Source of the DNA: Rhabdophis nuchalis
Lineage: Eukaryota; Chordata; Lepidosauria; Squamata; Natricidae
Direction: 5' to 3'
DNA length: 64,000 bases
Assembly (NCBI GenBank): GCA_039707465.1
Contig: CM077645.1
Span: forward strand, 64,677,850 to 64,741,849
Part shown: positions 59,705 to 64,000 of the stretch, piece after piece
How the letters are laid out: every line of letters begins with the position of its first letter
Numbering within the stretch: position 1 is the stretch's first letter
The notes under the pieces: model-generated
Seen by the model: the letters and a program-made list of their open reading frames with translations, nothing else
Database searches by the model: none
Told to the model about the DNA's origin: nothing
Position numbers and translations under genes: made by a program

Positions 59705-59995
59705 CATACTTTACTTTATTGTCATTGTACGTATATACACAGTTTACACATACAACGAAATTCACATAACACCCAGAGACCAGGCCCTACAAACATAATA
59801 ATCCCCAAACACACCCCTACCCACCAAAACAATTTCCCGCCCCTAAACCACCCAAGCATCCACACAACATACCAAGTAGTGCTTGACCAATAGCTCACTA
59901 ATGGTGGCCTTTAGTTCATTGTTGAGAGCAATTATAGCTCTGGGATAAAAGCTATTCAGAAGATGTGTGGTCCTAGTTAATGCATTGACATTATA
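59705..59995 (-). mobile_element. LINE 3' end remnant, minus strand
   Basis: Minus-strand translation gives THLLNSFYPRAIIALNNELK, a LINE ORF2 C-terminal signature, then a UTR with GTGAATTTCGTTGTATGTGT and CAATGACAATAAAGTAAAG. Clade uncertain. Confidence 0.55.
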
Positions 59996-60130
59996 TTCTT
60001 CTCTTTTGCTCAGAGAATATCACAAAAGTTCACAACAGATTTACTCATAAATTTATCCTATAGCTAGCCTACATTGATCATCTGCTAGCATTGTTTGGCT
60101 AAGGAATAAATGATTGGTTTTAGCATTGGT

Positions 60131-60840
60131 TTCATTTAGATTTAGATTTTATTTGATTTATATCCCGCCCTTCTCCAAAAGGACCCAGGGCGGCGCACAG
60201 GAATTTAAAATAACATACAAAATAATACAAAAATACAAAAATTTTTAAAAACCCATTAAATACCAAGTCCTGCGCTAAAACCAATTAAAATCCCCAATTA
60301 AAACTATCTATGCTAGTCACAGCGGAGGTTATGTTAGGCCGGCTTGATGAAAAAGATGTGTTTTTAAATACTGGCGGAAGAGGTGGAGGTCAGTGATGGT
60401 ACGGAGTTCCGGGGGTAGGTCGTTCCACAGGGCGGGGCCCGCCACAGAGAAGCCCTTCCCCTGGGTGTTGCCAGTCGGCATTGTCCGGCTGACGGCACCC
60501 TGAGAAGGCCCTCTCTGTGGGAGCGTATCGGTCTAAGGGATGTATGGGGCAGGAGACGGTCTCGCATATAACTAGGTCCTGAGCCATGAAGCGCTTTGAA
60601 GATGGTCGTCAAGACATTGAAGCGCACCCGAAAGACCACAGGAAGCCAGTGCAGCTCGCGCAGGATCAGTGTTATATGGGAGCATCTAGAGGCTCCCGTA
60701 ATCACCCGTGCGGCTGCATTCTGCACTAACTGTAGCTTTCGAGTGCATCTCAAGGGAAGCCCCATGTAGAGAGCATTGCAGTAGTCGAGTCAGGATGTCA
60801 CGAGGGCCTGAGTGACTGTGCGAAGGGCAGCCCGGTCCAG
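60131..60840 (-). mobile_element. L2-like LINE 3' copy, minus strand
   Basis: The frame 60765-60364 (-) carries [54 protein letters not shown] and GLLRVPSAGQCRLATPRGR. A TGA near 60793 interrupts the upstream TSRLDYC motif. The 3' UTR on the plus strand is CCCGCCCTTCTCCAAAAGGA. Confidence 0.88.
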
Positions 60841-62547
60841 TAAGGTCATGTGAGTTTTGCTTCAGTACATCGGGTGGTTTCTTGTTTGTAACGTCATGGC
60901 GAGCATATTAGGATGGCTATAAAACTCTTGGACCTCCCCTTAAAAATAATTCTGCCCTCAAATTAGACAATCAAGGATGAGCTGCTATAACTATGATGAA
61001 TGGAAATCAGTACATTTTAACAGTCTCTTTATATACAAAGGATTACATTGTGACATTTTCCTCTTCAAGTACAGGAAGAACCAGAGGCTCCCTAAAAATT
61101 AAAATAATCTTTCTAACTATAACTGTATAAGGAGAACTACAGAAATGTGATTATCTTTCTAGTTGAGTAATTCACTTAATTCCTAATTAAATAAGAGTGG
61201 AAGCATGAAGCTGCATTATAGACTACAAATAAACAAAAATCTGCTTTCTTCCATGCCAGCCCAGAGGAGCTGATTACAAAGAAATGTTAAACGAAGGTTC
61301 ATAACAAGATTGAAACAAGATTAGTAACAGACAAGTATAATTTCAATTAAAGATTGAGAGGATGGAAAGGGAATAAAAATACAGGTTCCAGATAAATATT
61401 TCTAGGTATGTTATTTTAGAGATAAAGCATTAAAGCAGGCAAAGACACTTGCACACATGCATTTTTTTCTAGTGAAAATAAAGGCACATCAAGAAAGACC
61501 TGAAAAGAATTGGGCAAGACATTTCAAAAATTGGGCAAGTTAATTTGTGAAAAAATACTGTAATATTTTTTTTCCTTTTCAGTTACAGTCTGGAATGTAC
61601 CTAACCTATAATAGACCTTGTACAACCTAATTTAATAAAGTCTCGTGAACTTCAGATGTGGCCGTTAAGATCCTAAATGTTCAAGGTATGACAGAAAAAG
61701 TACTGCAGAGTTTATTAGTGGTATACACTCCAAATAAGTAAGGCAGTTATTAGCTCTGATTTATCTGAAAACAGAACTTTCAAGATATCTCATTCTTTAA
61801 TACAAGGGGACTTTTTAAAGCACATGAAGATCCTCCCTGACTTCTTCACCATTCCCCAGAGATCCTGAATGTCTCAGGATTTCCTCTAGAAGACATCCAT
61901 CCCCTTTGAATAGCTTCCATCCCCATCCATCATTTCCATTATTAAATACAGTCTACTCTGGGAGGGATTTTATGCCTGTGGGAGATAACAGTCCACTGAG
62001 AGGCAGGAAAGGCATAGAGACAATCATGAACACTTATCAGCAGTAATGTCTCTGGAACTTAAAGCCAGTAAATGTTAGGAAATGAGAAAGAAAGATTGAG
62101 TTTCTACCTTGCACTAAGACTCGTTATAGATTATTAATGTGTCAATACTGTTGAAAGGGAATGGTATGCACAGTGTTCTGCACTACTTAATTAAACAAGG
62201 TTGCACAACTGTAATGAAAGAGTTGGGAAGTAAAGCAGAAAATTCAAATATTTGAATCAATTATTCAAATCGATTTAGACATTCAAATGTATTGAAACCA
62301 AATGAATATTTTAATCAATACAATTTGTCGAATTCCACCAAATTTAATTCACCGAGGACCCACTAGGCAGTAAAGCAAATGATTTATTTAGTCTCAGGAA
62401 TCCGACTCTGTTCCTTCAGGAACAAGGAAGAGATATGCTATTTATGAATGTCTATACCATTCTATACGCCTCTTAGGGGAATGAGACAAAACCAGTGCAT
62501 AATGCTGCACGTTAACAAAATCTATGTAACTTGCTTGCAGACTTGTC
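60841..62547. other. Unique AT-rich intergenic stretch
   Basis: No gene or mobile element recognised. Confidence 0.5.
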
Positions 62548-64000
62548 TTTTTTTTTTTTTTTATATATTGAAAAAGTTTTATTGGTTTTACATTTTTTCT
62601 ATAGGGTAGGGTAAGGGATACAAAGAAATTTCCGTCTTGCATCTCGAATCTTTCTAGGAATCTGCTTCAAGATAGTGACCGTTTTTTGTTGGTAAATTAA
62701 TGGACTTTCTCTCTGCAGTTTCAGGATTTCCTCTCTGGTTGACCTTCTAACAAATTTCACATGTATCTCTCTAGGCACTTCATTTATCCTGGCATATGCT
62801 GAGTTAATTCTGTAGGCTAGGTCAATGTCCCCCCTGATCTCATCCTTAGGTTTTTGTAAATAGTTTGCTAAAATTGTGCTCATAAGATCAGGGAGGCATT
62901 CACCAGATTCCTCAAGAACATTCTGAAATCTCAAAAAATATGTCATTCTTTCCATATCAATCCTAGACACATGCCCATCTATTTCCCCAACCTCTTTAGT
63001 AACATTTTTAATCTCTCCCTTAACCCCCACCAACCCCCCTTCCAATTCTTCCATCTTCTGTGTGTTTTCCAGCACTTGCTTCCGAGTATCCAATAGCTCC
63101 TTCTTGAAATTGATGTTTTCAGCCCTCTGGGCCTGAATCTCTTTTACCAAAGTTTGTATAACAGTTTCAAGAGAAGCCATCCGTTGTTCTAAACTTGTCA
63201 GTGCTGCTTCTTGAGCCATCTTAACTGTTAGAGTCAATGCCACCAAAATGGCGTTTTTAGGGTGGGGTTGGTGAGACTAACCGGGAGCCAAAAGTTCAGA
63301 TCAAGGTTGAAACGTTGTAAAATTCAGGAACCAAGAGAGAGACAATTTTCCAGCTCAATAGTTATAATAGCGAAGGTAATCCAGAAAGGAACCACAAATC
63401 CAACAAGAAAAAAATTCTTCATTAATATCCAGAGAGAGTCCCAATTGTAAAGAGACGCTGGGAATTTCCCATAGTTAAAATAGTCAGGCAGGGACAAAGA
63501 AAAGCCACTTTCCACCGTCCATCTCAGAGCCCAGAGGAGAGAGTAGAAAAATAAAAAAAAATTTTTTTAAACCAGCCAGACCTAGACACAATGTTGCAAG
63601 TAGCCGCATACCACTTTCCCTTGTTAGAGACCGTCCGGATTTAAGATTTCCGCTTTCTCTTCCAGAGAAGCCATTTCCAAGTGCCGCTTAAGTCCGAGGG
63701 GTTTTTTTTGAAAACAAACTCCCCCCTCCCAGTCCTTTCAGCCTGGCTGACAGCAGAAAAAAAGTTTTTTAAAAACTCACTCTCCCCTCGCAGCTGAAGC
63801 CTCGGGAGACCTTCCGACTGAGCCGATCAACCCTCTTCATTGTTGTAAATGGCGCCGTCTTCCTTAGGCGAAGGGAGAACCCCCCGCAGCATGTTCTCCC
63901 TCACCTAAGCCGCGCCGGGAGCCACTTCCTCCACCGCCGTGGGGGGGGGGTGCCCCCGACGAGCCGGCTTTACGGGAGACCCTCAAACAAGAGGAGTCTC
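62548..64000 (-). mobile_element. L1-like non-LTR element: 5' UTR, partial ORF1, 3' end and poly-A; ORF2 absent
   Basis: On the minus strand: a GC-rich 5' UTR from the window edge, ORF1 from 63219 (or 63246), then almost at once CCAATAAAACTTTTTCAATA and a poly-A (plus-strand T-run 62548-62562). No ORF2 lies between. Looks like an internally deleted, non-autonomous L1 derivative; its true 5' end is outside the window. Confidence 0.8.
62599..63246 (-). CDS. L1-like ORF1 (coiled coil plus RRM), C-terminus cut short
   Basis: An uninterrupted 215-codon frame. A better start is the internal ATG at 63219 (MAQEAALTSLEQRM). Residues about 18-75 form heptads typical of the ORF1p trimeric coiled coil; about 100-175 resemble the RRM (RMTYFLRFQNVLEESGE, AYRINSAYARINEVPREIHV); about 176-208 start the C-terminal domain (STREEILKLQRESPLIYQQK, PRKIRDARRKF). 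The frame then runs into 3'-UTR-like sequence (LCIPYPTL) and stops, so the CTD is missing. ORF1p is an RNA-binding chaperone of the retrotransposition particle; this truncated form is unlikely to be competent. It is transposon-borne, not a host gene. Confidence 0.82.
   Translation of the reverse strand: MVALTLTVKMAQEAALTSLEQRMASLETVIQTLVKEIQAQRAENINFKKELLDTRKQVLENTQKMEELEGGLVGVKGEIKNVTKEVGEIDGHVSRIDMERMTYFLRFQNVLEESGECLPDLMSTILANYLQKPKDEIRGDIDLAYRINSAYARINEVPREIHVKFVRRSTREEILKLQRESPLIYQQKTVTILKQIPRKIRDARRKFLCIPYPTL

Overview
This window is nuclear DNA from a squamate reptile, most likely a snake. It is AT-rich and has intron-scale spacing. Its repeats are typical of squamates: CR1-like LINEs with (TATTG)n tails, L2-like LINEs with (ATT)n or (ATTG)n tails, a Bov-B fragment, a Sauria-type tRNA SINE, an L1-like ORF1 and many non-autonomous DNA transposons. 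The genus cannot be fixed from the sequence alone.

The only cellular gene I can support is CACUL1 (CDK2-associated cullin domain protein 1). It lies on the minus strand from a CpG-rich promoter near 57.9-58.2 kb to a stop codon at 21207. I traced nine coding exons by reading splice sites and frame by hand: 57864-57510, 54958-54832, 52674-52572, 39143-39048, 32948-32846, 26766-26677, 26220-26082, 22489-22446 and 21247-21207. Every intron is GT...AG, every junction keeps the frame, and the total is 1098 nt (365 residues plus stop), close to the mammalian protein as I remember it (about 369 residues).

Layout. 1-21 kb is gene-poor sequence downstream of CACUL1, holding L2, Bov-B, CR1 and MITE copies; some of it may be 3' UTR. 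21-58 kb is CACUL1, whose introns carry nearly all the remaining repeats. 57.5-58.4 kb is exon 1, the CpG island and the promoter, with a ZNF143/STAF-like site. 58.4-64 kb is upstream flank with MITEs, an L2 copy and an L1-derived element (ORF1 joined directly to a 3' end) that runs off the window.

The strongest structural theme is hAT-type non-autonomous elements. I find at least fifteen insertions in several terminal-repeat families. Most are bounded by 8-bp target duplications that can be read directly, ten of them perfect. Six are short fold-back elements with a shared core; one (58730-58835) is a perfect 106-bp palindrome with no loop and another (17937-18072) has perfect 66-bp arms. A separate 1.3-kb compound fold-back (28652-29950) sits in intron 5. 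I see no operon, CRISPR array or other multi-gene system; the unusual content is transposon architecture.
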